Made by a program: the position numbers and the translations under genes | DNA from: Bacteroidales bacterium | Lineage (GTDB): Bacteria > Bacteroidota > Bacteroidia > Bacteroidales > BM520 | Reading direction: 5' to 3' | Length of the DNA: 6,541 nt | NCBI GenBank assembly: GCA_023230285.1 | Contig: JALNXP010000141.1 | Location: 1-6,541, forward strand | Notes under the pieces: generated by a model | The model's input: the letters and a program-made list of their open reading frames with translations, nothing else | What the model was told of the DNA's origin: nothing | Database searches by the model: none | In this document: positions 6,450 through 6,541 of the stretch, one piece after another | How the letters are laid out: each line of letters starts with the position of its first letter | How positions within the stretch are numbered: the stretch's first letter is position 1

Positions 6450-6541
6450 GAGAAGTTTATCAACTGTTCTCTATAAGCACCAAACAACTTAGATTTTGAG
6501 ACAAAGCCAAGATAATGATTTTCAGCATCTACGACAGGCAG
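6443..6541 (-). CDS. CBS-domain C-terminus, probably of a ClC-family chloride channel
   Basis: Reading leftward from the right edge, the frame is open for 32 codons to a TAA at 6443-6445; the start lies outside the window. The peptide begins LPVVDAENHYLGFVSKSKLF and continues GAYREQLINFSQ. 'LPVVD...YLGFVSKS' is the typical last strand-helix part of a CBS domain, which binds adenine nucleotides and regulates the attached protein. The ending FVSKSKLFGAYRE resembles what I recall of the C-terminal CBS domain of Bacteroidetes ClC-type voltage-gated chloride channels. That would make it an inner-membrane anion channel or antiporter with a cytoplasmic regulatory tail. The CBS call is fairly secure; the ClC assignment is an inference from a short fragment, and another CBS protein is possible. 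It converges on rplY and shares its terminator. Confidence 0.65.
   Translation of the reverse strand: MPVVDAENHYLGFVSKSKLFGAYREQLINFSQ

Noticed and set aside
1..6541. Mobile element, phage, CRISPR or defence system
   Set aside because: I saw no transposase, integrase, nuclease, spacer-repeat pattern, long terminal repeats or composition shift; the genes are intact housekeeping or envelope genes.

Overview
This is an AT-rich window with compact gene spacing that reads as ordinary chromosomal DNA from a member of the Bacteroidetes, most likely Bacteroidales. The reasons are promoter -7 boxes of the TAnnTTTG type (TACCTTTG upstream of prs, TACATTTG upstream of tdk), no convincing Shine-Dalgarno sequences ahead of the genes, a DUF4369-plus-thioredoxin lipoprotein, and a long two-domain L25/Ctc protein. 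I assign no genus. I see no tRNA, rRNA, CRISPR array, transposase or integrase, and no base-composition break that would suggest transfer.

Layout: the 3' end of a membrane-protein gene (1-156, +) converges on thymidine kinase tdk (195-785, -), with a hairpin terminator between them that reaches into the tdk coding end. A 98-bp AT-rich divergent region (786-883) separates tdk from a rightward run of four closely spaced genes. These encode an uncharacterised acidic two-domain protein (884-1774), the 16S rRNA methyltransferase RsmI (1789-2511), a lipoprotein with a DUF4369-like N-terminus and a TlpA/ResA-like thioredoxin domain (2532-3629), and a family-4-type glycosyltransferase (3629-4771) whose start overlaps the lipoprotein stop in TAATG. 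A second transcription unit, with its own promoter just after the glycosyltransferase, holds prs (PRPP synthetase, 4836-5768) and rplY/ctc (ribosomal protein L25, 5791-6399). It ends at a 40-bp perfect palindromic terminator (6410-6449) shared with a convergent gene that enters from the right edge and encodes a CBS-domain C-terminus, probably of a ClC chloride channel (6443-6541, -).

Functionally this is housekeeping: nucleotide salvage (Tdk), PRPP supply (Prs), ribosome modification and structure (RsmI, L25), envelope redox or disulfide chemistry (lipoprotein) and glycan assembly (glycosyltransferase). I found no clear evidence of a new biological system. The most open question is the 296-residue protein at 884-1774, which has a conserved-looking C-terminal domain, no function I can name, and sits 14 nt upstream of rsmI.
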